A DNA stretch of 64,000 nucleotides from Pseudomonas pseudonitroreducens (GCF_021603645.1 NZ_BQHJ01000006.1:372001-436000); one strand, 5' to 3'; shown: positions 1 through 8,915, counted from the first letter of the stretch. Program-made: numbers and translations. The notes: generated by a model from the sequence alone, not told the origin.

Positions 1-632
1 TCGGCGAGGCGCTCGACGGTGCGTTCGTGGATCAGGCGGTAGTGGATCAGGTCGGCGATGGTGCCGATCTTGATGTCGTGCTGCTTGGCGAACTCTTCCA
101 GTTCCGGGCGACGGGCCATGGTGCCGTCGTCGTTCATGATCTCGCAGATCACCCCGGACGGTTCGAAGCCGGCCATGCGCGCCAGGTCGCAGGCAGCCTC
201 GGTGTGGCCGGCGCGAGCCAGCACGCCGCCGGGCTGGGACATCAGCGGGAAGATGTGGCCGGGGCTGACGATGTCGGCAGCGACGGCGTTCTTCGCCGCG
301 GCGGCCTGCACGGTGCGCGCGCGGTCAGCGGCGGAGATACCGGTGGTGACGCCTTCGGCAGCCTCGATGGAGACGGTGAACTTGGTGCCGAAGCCGGAGC
401 CGTTGCGCTGCACCATCAGCGGGATGCCCAGACGCTCGCAGCGCTCGCGGGTCATCGGCATGCAGATCAGGCCGCGGGCAAAGCGCGCCATGAAGTTGAT
501 GTCTTCGGTGCGGACACACTCGGAGGCGATGATCAGGTCGCCTTCGTTCTCGCGGTCCTCGTCATCCATGAGGATGACCATCTTGCCCTGACGCATGTCG
601 TCGAGCAGTTCTTCAATGCTGTTGAGTGCCAT
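1..632 (-). CDS. ribB: 3,4-dihydroxy-2-butanone 4-phosphate synthase (RibB/RibBA), 3' end outside window
   Basis: Converts ribulose 5-phosphate to formate and the four-carbon unit used to build the xylene ring of riboflavin. The minus-strand frame opens with ATG at 632 ([10 protein letters not shown]) and runs off the window edge after about 210 residues. It contains the acidic [11 protein letters not shown] motif that binds Mg and substrate, and the [13 protein letters not shown] segment typical of the DHBP synthase fold. Whether a GTP cyclohydrolase II domain follows cannot be seen. It lies just downstream of riboflavin synthase on the same strand, so it is very likely co-transcribed and under the same FMN riboswitch. 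Confidence 0.93.
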   Translation of the reverse strand, partial: MALNSIEELLDDMRQGKMVILMDDEDRENEGDLIIASECVRTEDINFMARFARGLICMPMTRERCERLGIPLMVQRNGSGFGTKFTVSIEAAEGVTTGISAADRARTVQAAAAKNAVAADIVSPGHIFPLMSQPGGVLARAGHTEAACDLARMAGFEPSGVICEIMNDDGTMARRPELEEFAKQHDIKIGTIADLIHYRLIHERTVERLA

Positions 633-648
633 ACGGGGACGAGCCTTT

Positions 649-1317
649 TCAGTGTTTCAGGAAGCCGTTGTCGGCCAGGAATGCTTCGGTGATACCGCCG
701 GCGCCAGCGCTGGGTTCAGCCGCCTTGTCGCCGAGCAGCAGACGCTCCAGGTAGCGCGCCAGCAGGTCGACTTCGAGGTTGACCAGGCGGCCGCCACGGT
801 AGTCGGCCATGATCGTCTCCTGCACGGTGTGCGGGACGATGGTCAGCTCGAACTCGGCGCCGTTGACCGCGTTCACCGTCAGGCTGGTGCCGTCCACGGT
901 GATCGAGCCCTTGAGCGCGATGTACTTGGCCAGCTCGCGCGGTGCGCGCACGGTGAACTGGATGGCGCGGGCGTTTTCCTCGCGCTTGACGATCTCGCCG
1001 ACGCCGTCGACGTGGCCGCTGACCAGGTGACCGCCCAGGCGGGTGGTCGGGGTCAGGGCTTTCTCCAGGTTCACCCGGCTGCCGATCTTGAGTTGCGCGA
1101 AGGCGGTGCGCGCGAGGGTCTCGCGGCTGACGTCGGCCCAGAAGCCGTCGCCGGGCAACTCGACCGCAGTCAGGCAGATGCCGTTGACCGCGATGCTGTC
1201 ACCGAGCTTGACGTCGGCAAGGTCGAGCTTGCCGGTCTTCACGTACAGGCGCACGTCACCGCCCTTCGGGGTGATGGATGCAATGGTGCCGATGGATTCG
1301 ATTATGCCGGTGAACAT
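649..1317 (-). CDS. ribC: Riboflavin synthase, alpha chain
   Basis: Catalyses dismutation of two 6,7-dimethyl-8-ribityllumazines to riboflavin. The 222-residue protein starts [12 protein letters not shown], the universal riboflavin synthase N-terminus, and has the expected duplicated lumazine-binding barrels, with the second copy marked by [13 protein letters not shown] near residue 100. The ATG at 1317 follows a GGGAGG ribosome site about 6 bases upstream. An FMN riboswitch lies about 160 bases upstream, and ribB follows after 16 bases. The symbol ribC follows Pseudomonas usage; ribE is used elsewhere for the same enzyme. Confidence 0.96.
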   Translation of the reverse strand: MFTGIIESIGTIASITPKGGDVRLYVKTGKLDLADVKLGDSIAVNGICLTAVELPGDGFWADVSRETLARTAFAQLKIGSRVNLEKALTPTTRLGGHLVSGHVDGVGEIVKREENARAIQFTVRAPRELAKYIALKGSITVDGTSLTVNAVNGAEFELTIVPHTVQETIMADYRGGRLVNLEVDLLARYLERLLLGDKAAEPSAGAGGITEAFLADNGFLKH

Positions 1318-1385
1318 GAGGCCTCCCGAACGGCAAAGGCCGCTGGCCGGCCAGGCCGCGTAGCCAACTGGGAAAGATGATGCAT
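1302..1385 (-). CDS. Possible 27-residue leader ORF overlapping the ribC start
   Basis: ATG at 1385 follows a good AGGAG at a spacing of 8 and opens a 27-codon frame (MHHLSQLATRPG...) that ends in TAA 16 bases inside ribC, in another frame. This would allow translational coupling between riboswitch-controlled leader translation and ribC. Its ribosome site lies at the 3' edge of a CCTGTTTT/AAAACAGG hairpin. There is no homology evidence; support is only the ribosome site and its position. Confidence 0.25.
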   Translation of the reverse strand: MHHLSQLATRPGRPAAFAVREASCSPA

Positions 1386-1396
1386 GTGGCGAACTC

Positions 1397-1418
1397 CTGT
1401 TTTGATTAAAAAACAGGG
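1397..1418 (-). promoter_or_regulatory. Hairpin between the FMN riboswitch and ribC
   Basis: On the minus strand CCTGTTTT, a six-base loop and AAAACAGG form an 8-bp stem. It is not followed by a U-tract, and its 3' arm runs into the AGGAG of the small leader ORF, so it fits ribosome-site masking better than termination. The role is inferred from position. Confidence 0.4.
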
Positions 1419-1479
1419 CGTCTCGATCGAAGGGACTTCTCGGGCGCGCGCAGGCACGCCCCGATGGCTCATCCCGTTC

Positions 1480-1630
1480 TCTCTTCATCCGGACTATGAC
1501 CGTCGGCCCCGGAATCACACCGGGTCTGCTGACCCTGGCCATCCGGCGAACCGGTCTGGACAGGCGCTCGCGGGCTAGACGCATTGCGCGTCATTACCGC
1601 CGGTGGGGACTTTCACCCCGCCCTGAGAAC
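1480..1630 (-). promoter_or_regulatory. FMN riboswitch (RFN element)
   Basis: Read on the minus strand, the element opens with TTCTCAGGGCGGGGTGAAA, continues with CCCCACCGGCGGTAAT and AGCCCGCGAGCG, and closes with GTCCGGATGAAGAGAGAA. These are the conserved RFN blocks in the correct order. It lies between the end of ribD and ribC-ribB, so FMN should repress ribC and ribB while ribD with nrdR is transcribed separately. The minus-strand sequence downstream has no classical terminator, which suggests translational control. Confidence 0.93.
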
Positions 1631-1756
1631 GTCAATCGCGGTCGTTACAGCGTCGACCGCGTGTGGCGTTTTACCACAGGCCGGCGCAAGTCGGAAGCTT
1701 CCTATTGATTGCCGCGCACCCGCCGGCGAGCCAACGAGGGTGGCGCCGGCGCGCCA

Positions 1757-2848
1757 TCACAGTGGTCTGGCAGTGACCAGCCAGTCGTCACCCACGGCGC
1801 GAATATCGACGATCTTCAGCTCGCGGGATTCGCTCATGCGCTCCAGCGGCAGCTCCAGCAGCGGTCTCGCGGAGGAGCCGAGCAGCTTGGGCGCCATGAA
1901 GATGTTGTACTCGTCCACCAGGCCGAGACGGGCAAAGGCGCCGGCCAGGCGCGGGCCGGCCTCCACCAGCACGTCGTTGACACCACGACGACCGAGTTCG
2001 CTCAGCAGCGCCAGCAAATCGACCTGGCCGTCGAGGCCGGCGAGGTTGAGCAATTCGTGGCCGACCACGGCGTAGTTCGGGTCGTCCTGGGTACTCACCA
2101 CCAGCGCCGGGCCGGCCTGGAAGAAAGTAGCGGTCAGCGGCACCCGCAGGCGCCCGTCGATCAGCACGCGCAACGGCTGGCGCTGCGAGGCCAGCTCGGT
2201 CTGTTCGGCATCCAAGCCCAGTTCGTCCGGACGGACTGTAAGCCGGGCGTCGTCGGTCAGCACGGTATCCGCGCCGGAAAGCACCACGCTCGATTGCGCA
2301 CGCAGGCGCTGCACGGCACGGCGCGCGGCCGGGCCGGTGATCCACTGGCTTTCGCCACTGGCCATCGCGGTGCGGCCATCCAGGCTCATCGCCAGCTTCA
2401 CACGAACGAAGGGCAGGCCGGTTTCCATGCGTTTGAGGAAACCCTGATTCAGCGCGCGGGCCTCGTTTTCCAACACACCGGAGCGCACCTCGATACCGGC
2501 TTCGGCAATGCGCCGCATGCCGCTGCCGGCGACTTGCGGATTAGGGTCCTGCATGGCCGCGACGACGCGGGCGAGGCCGGCGCCGATCAGCGCATCGGCG
2601 CACGGCGGGGTGCGGCCGAAGTGACTGCAGGGCTCCAGGGTGACATAGGCGGTGGCGCCACGGGCCTTGTCGCCGGCCTGGCGCAGGGCATGGACCTCCG
2701 CGTGGGGCTCGCCGGCACGCACATGCCAGCCCTCGCCAACCACCTCGCCATCACGGACGATGACGCAGCCAACACGGGGGTTGGGGTGCGTCGTGTACCA
2801 GCCCTTGCGGGCCAGTTCGATGGCGCGGGCCATCCACACCTCATCCAT
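1757..2848 (-). CDS. ribD: Bifunctional pyrimidine deaminase/reductase RibD
   Basis: Carries out the second and third steps of riboflavin synthesis: deamination of the pyrimidine and NADPH reduction of its ribosyl side chain. The N-terminal deaminase domain (about residues 1-145) has the zinc-binding HAEVHAL and PCSHFGRTPPC motifs. The rest is the DHFR-like reductase, including VRVKLAMSLDGRTA and DVLVEAGP. I place the start at 2848 (MDEVWMARA) because AAGGA lies 9 bases before it. An ATG at 2857, overlapping the nrdR stop as ATGA, is in frame but has AAGGA directly against it. The start thus differs by three codons at most. Confidence 0.95.
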   Translation of the reverse strand: MDEVWMARAIELARKGWYTTHPNPRVGCVIVRDGEVVGEGWHVRAGEPHAEVHALRQAGDKARGATAYVTLEPCSHFGRTPPCADALIGAGLARVVAAMQDPNPQVAGSGMRRIAEAGIEVRSGVLENEARALNQGFLKRMETGLPFVRVKLAMSLDGRTAMASGESQWITGPAARRAVQRLRAQSSVVLSGADTVLTDDARLTVRPDELGLDAEQTELASQRQPLRVLIDGRLRVPLTATFFQAGPALVVSTQDDPNYAVVGHELLNLAGLDGQVDLLALLSELGRRGVNDVLVEAGPRLAGAFARLGLVDEYNIFMAPKLLGSSARPLLELPLERMSESRELKIVDIRAVGDDWLVTARPL

Positions 2849-2853
2849 GGCAC

Positions 2854-3318
2854 TCATTCCTTCGAGGGCTCGCGGGCCAGGCGCTCGATTTCCTCGCGAA
2901 ATTCGTTGAGGTCCTGGAAGCGCCGGTACACCGAGGCGAAGCGAATGTAGGCGACTTCATCGAGCTTCTGCAGCTCGGCCATCACCAGTTCGCCGAGCAC
3001 CCGCGACTTGATCTCGCGCTCGCCAGTGGCGCGCAGCTTGTGCTTGATGTGCGCCATCGCCTCCTCCAGCCGCTCGATGCTCACCGGGCGCTTCTCCAGC
3101 GCGCGCTGCATGCCGGCGCGCAGCTTGTCCTCGTCGAAGGGCTGGCGGCTGCCGTCCTGCTTGATCAGGCGCGGCATGACCAGTTCGGCGGTCTCGAAGG
3201 TGGTGAATCGCTCGCCGCAGGCCAGGCACTCGCGGCGCCGGCGGACCTGGTCGCCCTCGGCGACCAGGCGCGAATCGATGACTTTGGTGTCGTGGGCGCC
3301 GCAGAAAGGACAGTGCAT
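2854..3318 (-). CDS. nrdR: Transcriptional repressor NrdR
   Basis: Represses ribonucleotide reductase genes by sensing ATP/dATP. The 154-residue protein is full length. The N-terminal zinc ribbon has cysteines in MHCPFCG and CLACGERF, and the remainder is the ATP-cone domain starting near [17 protein letters not shown]. It overlaps the following ribD at an ATGA junction, an arrangement conserved in gamma-proteobacteria, so the two are translationally linked. There is no divergent gene close by; a minus-strand promoter should lie between 3320 and 3450. Confidence 0.97.
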   Translation of the reverse strand: MHCPFCGAHDTKVIDSRLVAEGDQVRRRRECLACGERFTTFETAELVMPRLIKQDGSRQPFDEDKLRAGMQRALEKRPVSIERLEEAMAHIKHKLRATGEREIKSRVLGELVMAELQKLDEVAYIRFASVYRRFQDLNEFREEIERLAREPSKE

Positions 3319-3467
3319 GGCGAGTCTTGGGCAGTCTTGTCGGAGGAAAAGGTAAGAGGCTCATGGTAGCGCATCGACTGGCCGAATAAACCCCGCTCCC
3401 CGCAGACAAGCCGCAGGCATTAGGCTATATAGGCGCCCGCCTGGAATCTGCCGCGATGGAGCCCGCC

Positions 3468-3923
3468 ATGTTCGCCCGCCTGCTGTGTCTGTCCCTTACC
3501 GTCCTGCTGGCTGCCTGTGCCAGCGAGAAACCTGCGTCGACTGCCCAGCCAGTCGCCGTATCGAAAAAAACCACGTCCCCGCTGGACGAGCCCTTGCCAG
3601 CCAACCTGCGCGCCCTCACCGGCCAGCTCAGCAGCTCCCAGGGCTTCCTGCCGGCGGGTAGCGAAGTGGAGCTGGCGCTGCTGGTGATCGACCAGCGCGA
3701 CCGCCCGCAACAATTGCTCTCCAGCGAAAAGATCATCGCCACCGGCCAGGCCCTGCCGTTCCGTGTGGTGTTCAACCCGCAGTCGTTCCCGGCCGGCGCC
3801 CGCGTCGAACTGCACGGCCGTGTCTCGCAATCCGGGCAATTGGCCTGGCGCCTGCCGCCGGTGCGCATCACCCAGGCGGAAACCCGCGCCCTGGGCGAAC
3901 TGCGCCTGGTAAGCGCGCCGTGA
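3468..3923 (+). CDS. YbaY-like outer-membrane lipoprotein
   Basis: A 151-residue predicted lipoprotein. The signal peptide [19 protein letters not shown] has a good lipobox (LAAC). The mature part carries the [13 protein letters not shown] and PFRVVFNP segments typical of YbaY/HslJ-associated small lipoproteins, a beta-rich domain without known enzymatic role. An ATG at 3456 is also in frame, but GGAG sits 7 bases before the ATG at 3468 and the signal peptide begins there. Its TGA overlaps the GTG start of the methyltransferase gene, so the two form a transcription unit. Confidence 0.85.
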   Translation: MFARLLCLSLTVLLAACASEKPASTAQPVAVSKKTTSPLDEPLPANLRALTGQLSSSQGFLPAGSEVELALLVIDQRDRPQQLLSSEKIIATGQALPFRVVFNPQSFPAGARVELHGRVSQSGQLAWRLPPVRITQAETRALGELRLVSAP

Positions 3924-4576
3924 CGCCGCCGCTTTCCCTGCAGACAGCGCTCGCTGAGTTGCTGGGCGACGCGCGCCTGTCCGCGGAAATGCTGCCTGGC
4001 ACCGACATCCGACTCTGGCTGATCGATGCGCAGAACATGGACCGCGAATTCAGCCCCGACGAAACCCGTCGCATCCTCGACGAGCCGCCCTACTGGTGCT
4101 TCTGCTGGGCCAGCGGCCTGGTGCTCGCCCACTGGCTGGCGGAAAAGCCCGAATGGGTGCGCGGCAAGCGCGTGCTGGATTTCGGCGCGGGCTCGGGCAT
4201 CGCCGCCATTGCCGCGGCCAAGGCCGGTGCCGCCGAAGTGGTGGCCTGCGACCTCGACCCGCTGGCGCTGGACGCCTGCCGTGCCAACGCCGAGCTGAAC
4301 GGTGTAGAGCTGCTCTATTCGGCGGATTTCTTCCAGGAAGACGATCGCTACGACCTGATCATCGTCGCCGACGTGCTCTACGACCGCGCCAACCTGCCAC
4401 TGCTGGACGAATTCCTCAGCCGTGGCCGCGAGGCCCTGGTGGCCGACTCGCGAGTCCGCGACTTCAGCCATCCGCTCTATGAGCGCCTGGGTATCCTCGA
4501 TGGCTGTACCTGGCCCGACCTGGCCGAGCCAGCCGAATTCCGCCATGTGAGCCTGTATCACGCGCGTCGCGGGTGA
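3920..4576 (+). CDS. Class I SAM-dependent methyltransferase
   Basis: A 218-residue methyltransferase of the lysine-methyltransferase-like (METTL20/ETFB-type) group. Motif I is [20 protein letters not shown] (about residues 84-103). The acidic ribose-binding end of strand 2 is [20 protein letters not shown], and the motif IV region is [12 protein letters not shown]. The start is GTG at 3920, overlapping the lipoprotein stop as GTGA; no better start exists nearby. The substrate is unknown. Protein lysine methylation is plausible from the family but not shown here. Confidence 0.85.
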   Translation: MTPPLSLQTALAELLGDARLSAEMLPGTDIRLWLIDAQNMDREFSPDETRRILDEPPYWCFCWASGLVLAHWLAEKPEWVRGKRVLDFGAGSGIAAIAAAKAGAAEVVACDLDPLALDACRANAELNGVELLYSADFFQEDDRYDLIIVADVLYDRANLPLLDEFLSRGREALVADSRVRDFSHPLYERLGILDGCTWPDLAEPAEFRHVSLYHARRG

Positions 4577-4597
4577 CATCGGCGCGTTGGGTGAGAC

Positions 4598-4677
4598 GAT
4601 CGCGGACGAAGTCCGCTCCTACCTAACCGGTTGGCACGGCGCAAGCGCGCGCGTAGGAGCGGACTTCGTCCGCGATC
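4598..4677. repeat. REPIN-like inverted repeat (GATCGCGGACGAAGTCCGC variant)
   Basis: Two 25-base arms in inverted orientation, each containing the core CGCGGACGAAGTCCGCTCC and its complement, separated by about 30 bases. Each arm is itself a short palindrome, as in bacterial REP doublets. The same variant occurs at 18368-18459. Confidence 0.85.
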
Positions 4678-4815
4678 GCACCCCGGCCGCATCATCGGCC
4701 CATATTGCTCCTGAAGGGAATTACGCTGCCCGACCAGCCCGGGTTGTTTCCGTCAGGCAGCGCCCCCACTTATAGTGGCAACCACCTTCATCGCCCCACT
4801 CGCCCGAGATTCCCC

Positions 4816-5685
4816 ATGAGCGATACGCCCTACATCTTCGACGCCAGCATCGCCAACTTCGATCAGGTCGTCATCGAGAACTCCTTCCACAAGCCGGTCC
4901 TGGTGGACTTCTGGGCCGACTGGTGCGCCCCGTGCAAGGCGCTGATGCCGTTGCTGGCGCAGATCACCGAGTCCTACCAGGGCGAGCTGCTGCTGGCCAA
5001 GGTCAACTGCGACGTCGAGCAGGACATCGTGATGCGCTTCGGCATCCGCAGCCTGCCCACCGTGGTGCTGTTCAAGGACGGCCAGCCGGTGGACGGCTTC
5101 GCCGGCGCGCAGCCCGAATCGGCGATCCGCCAGATGCTCGAGCAACACGTCCAGCCGCCCGCACCGGCTGCCGGCAATCCGCTGGAACTGGCGCAGACCG
5201 CCTTCAACGAAGACCGCTTCGCCGAAGCCGAAGCGCAGCTCAAGGTCTTGCTGGGCGAAGACAACAGCAACGCCGCTGCGCTGATCCTCTACGCCCGCTG
5301 CCTCGCCGAGCGTGGCGAGCTGGGTGAGGCCGAAACCGTGCTCGACGCAGTGAAGAGCGACGAGCACAAGCAGGCACTGGCCGCCGCCAAGGCCCAGCTG
5401 ACCTTCCTGCGCCAGGCGGCCGACCTGCCCGACGCCGCCACGTTGAAGACCCGCCTGGCCGCCGACGCCAACGACGACGAAGCCACTTACCAGTTGGCCG
5501 TGCAGCAACTGGCGCGCCAGCAGTACGAGGCGGCGCTGGACGCCCTGCTCAAGCTGTTCGTGCGCAATCGCAGCTACGGCGAGGACCTGCCGCGCAAGAC
5601 GCTGGTCCAAGTGTTCGACCTGCTGGGCAACGACCACCCGCTGGTGATCGCCTACCGCCGCAAGCTGGCGAACCTGCTGTACTGA
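4816..5685 (+). CDS. ybbN: Thioredoxin-fold co-chaperone YbbN/CnoX-like
   Basis: The 289-residue protein has an N-terminal thioredoxin domain (residues 1-110) with a complete WCAPC active site in DFWADWCAPCKAL. Tetratricopeptide-like repeats follow to the C-terminus (NPLELAQTAFNEDRFAEAEA onward). E. coli YbbN (CnoX) lacks the second cysteine of the motif, so the CAPC here suggests retained redox activity, as in several Pseudomonas orthologues. The family holds unfolded clients and passes them to GroEL/DnaK. ATG at 4816 is the first codon giving the family N-terminus; an upstream in-frame extension to 4705 has no family similarity. Confidence 0.92.
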   Translation: MSDTPYIFDASIANFDQVVIENSFHKPVLVDFWADWCAPCKALMPLLAQITESYQGELLLAKVNCDVEQDIVMRFGIRSLPTVVLFKDGQPVDGFAGAQPESAIRQMLEQHVQPPAPAAGNPLELAQTAFNEDRFAEAEAQLKVLLGEDNSNAAALILYARCLAERGELGEAETVLDAVKSDEHKQALAAAKAQLTFLRQAADLPDAATLKTRLAADANDDEATYQLAVQQLARQQYEAALDALLKLFVRNRSYGEDLPRKTLVQVFDLLGNDHPLVIAYRRKLANLLY

Positions 5686-5688
5686 CGA

Positions 5689-5716
5689 AAAGGGCGCCGC
5701 GAGGCGCCTTTTTCTT
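5689..5716 (+). terminator. Rho-independent terminator after ybbN
   Basis: GGGCGCC, GCGA loop and GGCGCC followed by TTTTTCTTT begin a few bases after the ybbN stop. Confidence 0.85.
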
Positions 5717-5718
5717 TC

Positions 5719-5804
5719 TGTAGGAGCGAGCTTTTTGTAGGAGCGAGCTTGCTCGCGAACAGCCCCGCAGCGGGGTTCGATTCGCGAGCAAGCTCGCTCC
5801 TACA
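5719..5804. repeat. REPIN-like repeat with an extra truncated half-copy
   Basis: A complete inverted pair, TGTAGGAGCGAGCTTGCTCG at 5736 and its complement ending at 5804, is preceded by a broken 5' half (TGTAGGAGCGAGCTTT) at 5719-5734. The partial duplication suggests repeated insertion or slippage at the same place. Confidence 0.88.
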
Positions 5805-5814
5805 AGTCTCCGGG

Positions 5815-6171
5815 CTACTCATCTGCCCAAGTGAAGACCTGCACACCTTCGCGCACCTCGATCCTCACCTTCGGGCTATGGCGCAGGCGCACCAGCAAAC
5901 CCTTCGCCGCTCCCGTGCTGCCCGCCAGCGCTTCCAGTTCATCCATCAGCTCCGGCCCTTCCGTGCTGCCGCTGCGGCGCAGCAGGTCCTGCGCGGCCAG
6001 CCACAGCTTGTCCGCCGGGCCGCTGCCGGCTGCCGCAGGAGCGGCGGCCGGAGTGGACGGCAGCACGGCCGCCACCGGCAGGTTCTGCGCCAGCCGAGCC
6101 CAGTCGGCGGCGTCCATTTCCACAGTCAGGTCCACCGGCCAGTCGCCGATGGTGCCCTTGATTCTCAGCAT
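5815..6171 (-). CDS. Conserved hypothetical protein, 118 residues
   Basis: A small soluble protein of unknown function, starting MLRIKGTIGDWPVDLTVEMD at ATG 6171, which has GAGGAG upstream. The N-terminal 35 residues look like a beta-rich domain. An Ala/Pro-rich linker follows at about residues 38-55, then a helical segment and a closing VRIEVREGVQVFTW strand. A gene of this kind sits in the equivalent place in P. aeruginosa, next to the Zur-regulated operon, but divergent from it. A longer frame up to 6231 is open but lacks a ribosome site. No enzymatic motif was seen. Confidence 0.75.
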   Translation of the reverse strand: MLRIKGTIGDWPVDLTVEMDAADWARLAQNLPVAAVLPSTPAAAPAAAGSGPADKLWLAAQDLLRRSGSTEGPELMDELEALAGSTGAAKGLLVRLRHSPKVRIEVREGVQVFTWADE

Positions 6172-6258
6172 CGCCCTTCTCCTCGCGCCGTTTCGCGCAT
6201 GCTCCCACGGCATCGGCGCCACGCCAAACACACGCTAAGCTAGCCTTAATTTTTCATC

Positions 6259-6273
6259 TGTTATAACGTAACA
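6259..6273 (+). promoter_or_regulatory. Candidate Zur operator
   Basis: TGTTATAACGTAACA is an interrupted palindrome (TGTTA/TAACA) matching the core of gamma-proteobacterial Zur boxes. It lies 28 bases before the first gene of a four-gene operon whose P. aeruginosa counterpart is known to be repressed by Zur. Confidence 0.7.
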
Positions 6274-6300
6274 AAATCATTCAACGGACCGGAGTTCCCC

Positions 6301-6870
6301 ATGCGCCCCTTGCTCCTCGCTGTCGCCCTGCTGCCCCTCGCCGCCCAAGCCCACGACGAACATGAACACGGCAGCCTCGGCAAGCACGAGCATGGCGTCG
6401 CCCAGCTCAACGTCGCCCTCGACGGCAAGACCCTGGAACTGCAGATGGACAGCCCGGCAATGAACCTCGTCGGCTTCGAGCATGCTGCCACCAGCGCTGC
6501 CGACAAGGCCACCGTCGCCACTGTGCAGGCCCAGCTCAAGCAGCCGCTGCAACTGCTCAGCCTGCCCGCTTCGGCCAAGTGCAGCGTGCAGTCGGTGGAG
6601 CTTTCCAGCCCGCTGTTCGGCGATGCGCCCAAGGCAGAAGAGCACGACCATGACGACGGCGACCATGACGAACACGAAGGCCATCACCACGCCGACATCG
6701 ACGCCCACTACCAGCTGACCTGCGCCCAACCGCAGGACCTCGCCACTCTCGACTTCGCACCGCTGTTCAAGCGTTTCCCGGCGACCCAGAAGATTCAGGT
6801 ACAACTGATCGGCCCGAGCGGCCAGCAAGGTGCAGAATTGACCGCCGCCAACCCGACCCTGAACTTCTGA
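6301..6870 (+). CDS. DUF2796 His-rich periplasmic protein, zinc-linked
   Basis: A 189-residue exported protein with signal peptide MRPLLLAVALLPLAAQA and two histidine/acid clusters: HDEHEHGSLGKHEHG just after cleavage, and EEHDHDDGDHDEHEGHHH near residues 115-132. The clusters are likely zinc ligands, and the rest matches the DUF2796 family. It is the first gene of an operon with an ABC transporter and follows a Zur-like box, so a periplasmic zinc-scavenging or zinc-handing role is inferred. The precise function is not established. GGAG lies 6 bases before the ATG. Confidence 0.88.
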   Translation: MRPLLLAVALLPLAAQAHDEHEHGSLGKHEHGVAQLNVALDGKTLELQMDSPAMNLVGFEHAATSAADKATVATVQAQLKQPLQLLSLPASAKCSVQSVELSSPLFGDAPKAEEHDHDDGDHDEHEGHHHADIDAHYQLTCAQPQDLATLDFAPLFKRFPATQKIQVQLIGPSGQQGAELTAANPTLNF

Positions 6871-6885
6871 TCACGACGCGCTGAA

Positions 6886-7593
6886 ATGACCGCACTGCTC
6901 GAACTCGACAACCTCGGTTTCGCCTGGCCCGGCCAGGCGGAGCTGCTGGACATCCCCGCCTTCGCCCTGGCCCATGGCGAGACCCTGTTCCTCAAGGGCC
7001 CGTCCGGCAGCGGCAAGACCACCCTGCTCGGCCTGCTCGGCGGTGTGCAGCGCCCGCAGCGCGGCAGCGTCAAGCTGCTCGGCGAGGACATCGCACAGAT
7101 GAAGTCGGCACGCCGCGATCATTTTCGCGTCGACCACACCGGCTACATCTTCCAGCAGTTCAACCTGCTGCCGTTCCTCTCGGTGCGCGAGAACGTCGAG
7201 CTGCCCTGTCATTTCTCCCACAGCCGCGCCGAACGGGCGACCCTGCGCCATGGCAGCGTGGCCAGGGCTGCCGAGGCGCTGCTCAAGCACCTGGGGCTGG
7301 GCGACGCCGCACTGATCGAGCGCCGCGCCGACAGCCTGTCCATCGGCCAGCAACAACGCGTCGCCGCCGCTCGCGCACTGATCGGCCAGCCGGAACTGGT
7401 GATCGCCGACGAGCCGACCTCGGCGCTGGACGCCGATACCCGCGAGGCCTTCCTCCAACTCTTGTTCGCCGAGTGCCGCGAGGCCGGCGCCAGCCTGCTG
7501 TTCGTCAGCCATGACCAGAGCCTGGCGCCGCTGTTCGACCGCAGCCTGTCCCTCGCCGACCTCAACCGCGCTGCCCGCGCTCCGGGAATCTGA
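6886..7593 (+). CDS. ABC transporter ATP-binding protein (MacB/LolD-like)
   Basis: A 235-residue nucleotide-binding subunit. Walker A is GPSGSGKTT near residue 38, the Q-loop is FQQFNLL, Walker B is LVIADEPTSALD, and the switch histidine lies in VSHD. The signature is LSIGQQQR, so the first Gly of the usual LSGGQ is Ile; the second Gly and Gln remain, so activity is still likely. It is followed by its permease after two bases and preceded by the DUF2796 gene. Substrate unknown; Zur context suggests a role in zinc limitation. Confidence 0.92.
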   Translation: MTALLELDNLGFAWPGQAELLDIPAFALAHGETLFLKGPSGSGKTTLLGLLGGVQRPQRGSVKLLGEDIAQMKSARRDHFRVDHTGYIFQQFNLLPFLSVRENVELPCHFSHSRAERATLRHGSVARAAEALLKHLGLGDAALIERRADSLSIGQQQRVAAARALIGQPELVIADEPTSALDADTREAFLQLLFAECREAGASLLFVSHDQSLAPLFDRSLSLADLNRAARAPGI

Positions 7594-7595
7594 GC

Positions 7596-8861
7596 ATGTA
7601 CCTGTTGCGCCTGGCACTCGCCAGCCTGTCCAACCGCCGCTTCACCGCGCTGCTGACGATCTTCGCCATCGCCCTCTCCGCCTGCCTGCTGCTGGCAGTG
7701 GAGCGCGTGCGCACCGAGGCCAAGGCCAGCTTCGCCAGCACCATTTCCGGCACCGACCTGATCGTCGGCGCGCGTTCGGGCTCGGTGAACCTGCTGCTCT
7801 ACTCGGTATTCCGCATCGGCAATGCCACCAACAACATTCGCTGGGAAAGCTACGAGACTGTCACCCACAGCCCGCTGGTGAAGTGGGCGATCCCGATTTC
7901 CCTGGGCGACTCGCACCGCGGCTACCGCGTCATGGGCACCGACACCGGCTATTTCGAGCACTACCGCTTCGGCCGCGGGCAGTTGCTGGAAATGTCCGAG
8001 GGCCGGCCGTTCGGCCAGGACCTGTTCGACGTGGTACTCGGCGCGGAAGTGGCCGAAGCCCTGCATTACAAGCTCGGTGACAAGATCGTCCTGGCCCACG
8101 GCGTCAGCACCATCAGCCTGGTGCAGCACGACGACAAGCCGTTCACCGTGGTCGGTATCCTCAAGCGCACCGGCACGCCGGTGGACCGTACCCTGCACAT
8201 TTCGCTGCAGGGCATGGAAGCGCTGCATGTGGACTGGCAGAACGGCGTCCCGGCTCGCGGCGCTGCACGCATCAGCGAAGACCAGGCGCGCAGCATGGAC
8301 CTGCAGCCCAAGGCCATCACCGCCTTCCTGCTGGGGCTCAAGAGCAAGGTGGCGACCTTCACCCTGCAGCGGCAGATCAACGAGTACGACGGCGAGCCAC
8401 TGATGGCGATCCTCCCCGGTGTCGCGCTGCAGGAGCTCTGGGGCCTGATGGGCACGGCGGAGAAGGCGCTGTTCGTGGTCTCGCTGTTCGTGGTGCTGAC
8501 CGGCCTGATCGGCATGCTCACGGCGATCCTCACCAGCCTCAACGAGCGCCGCCGTGAAATGGCCATCCTGCGCTCGGTGGGTGCGCGGCCCTGGCACATC
8601 TTCAGCCTGCTGGTGGCCGAAGCCTTCGCCCTGGCGCTGGCGGGCGTGGCGCTGGGTGTCGGCTTGCTCTACGCCGGCATCGCCGGCAGCCAGGCCTACG
8701 TGCAGGCGAACTACGGCATCTTCCTGCCATTGGCGCTGCCCAGCGCCTATGAATGGTCCTTGCTCGGCGGCATACTCCTGGCCGCGCTGCTGATCGGCTG
8801 CGTGCCGGCGTGGCGTGCCTATCGGCAATCGCTGGCCGATGGGCTGTCGATCCGCCTCTGA
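7596..8861 (+). CDS. ABC transporter permease, FtsX/MacB type
   Basis: A 421-residue permease with one N-terminal membrane helix (about residues 15-35), a large periplasmic MacB-PCD-like domain, and three C-terminal helices in the order expected for FtsX-fold permeases (around residues 285-310, 335-360 and 380-400). The coupling segment is LNERRREMAILRSVGARPW. Such exporters act on proteins, lipoproteins or small molecules across the envelope, using a mechanotransmission mechanism. Partner ATPase is the gene immediately upstream. The unit probably works with the two flanking exported proteins. Confidence 0.92.
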   Translation: MYLLRLALASLSNRRFTALLTIFAIALSACLLLAVERVRTEAKASFASTISGTDLIVGARSGSVNLLLYSVFRIGNATNNIRWESYETVTHSPLVKWAIPISLGDSHRGYRVMGTDTGYFEHYRFGRGQLLEMSEGRPFGQDLFDVVLGAEVAEALHYKLGDKIVLAHGVSTISLVQHDDKPFTVVGILKRTGTPVDRTLHISLQGMEALHVDWQNGVPARGAARISEDQARSMDLQPKAITAFLLGLKSKVATFTLQRQINEYDGEPLMAILPGVALQELWGLMGTAEKALFVVSLFVVLTGLIGMLTAILTSLNERRREMAILRSVGARPWHIFSLLVAEAFALALAGVALGVGLLYAGIAGSQAYVQANYGIFLPLALPSAYEWSLLGGILLAALLIGCVPAWRAYRQSLADGLSIRL

Positions 8862-8915
8862 GCCAGCCCCATGCGAGCCATCCCCGTGCAAGCCAACACC
8901 GTACAAAGAAGTCCC

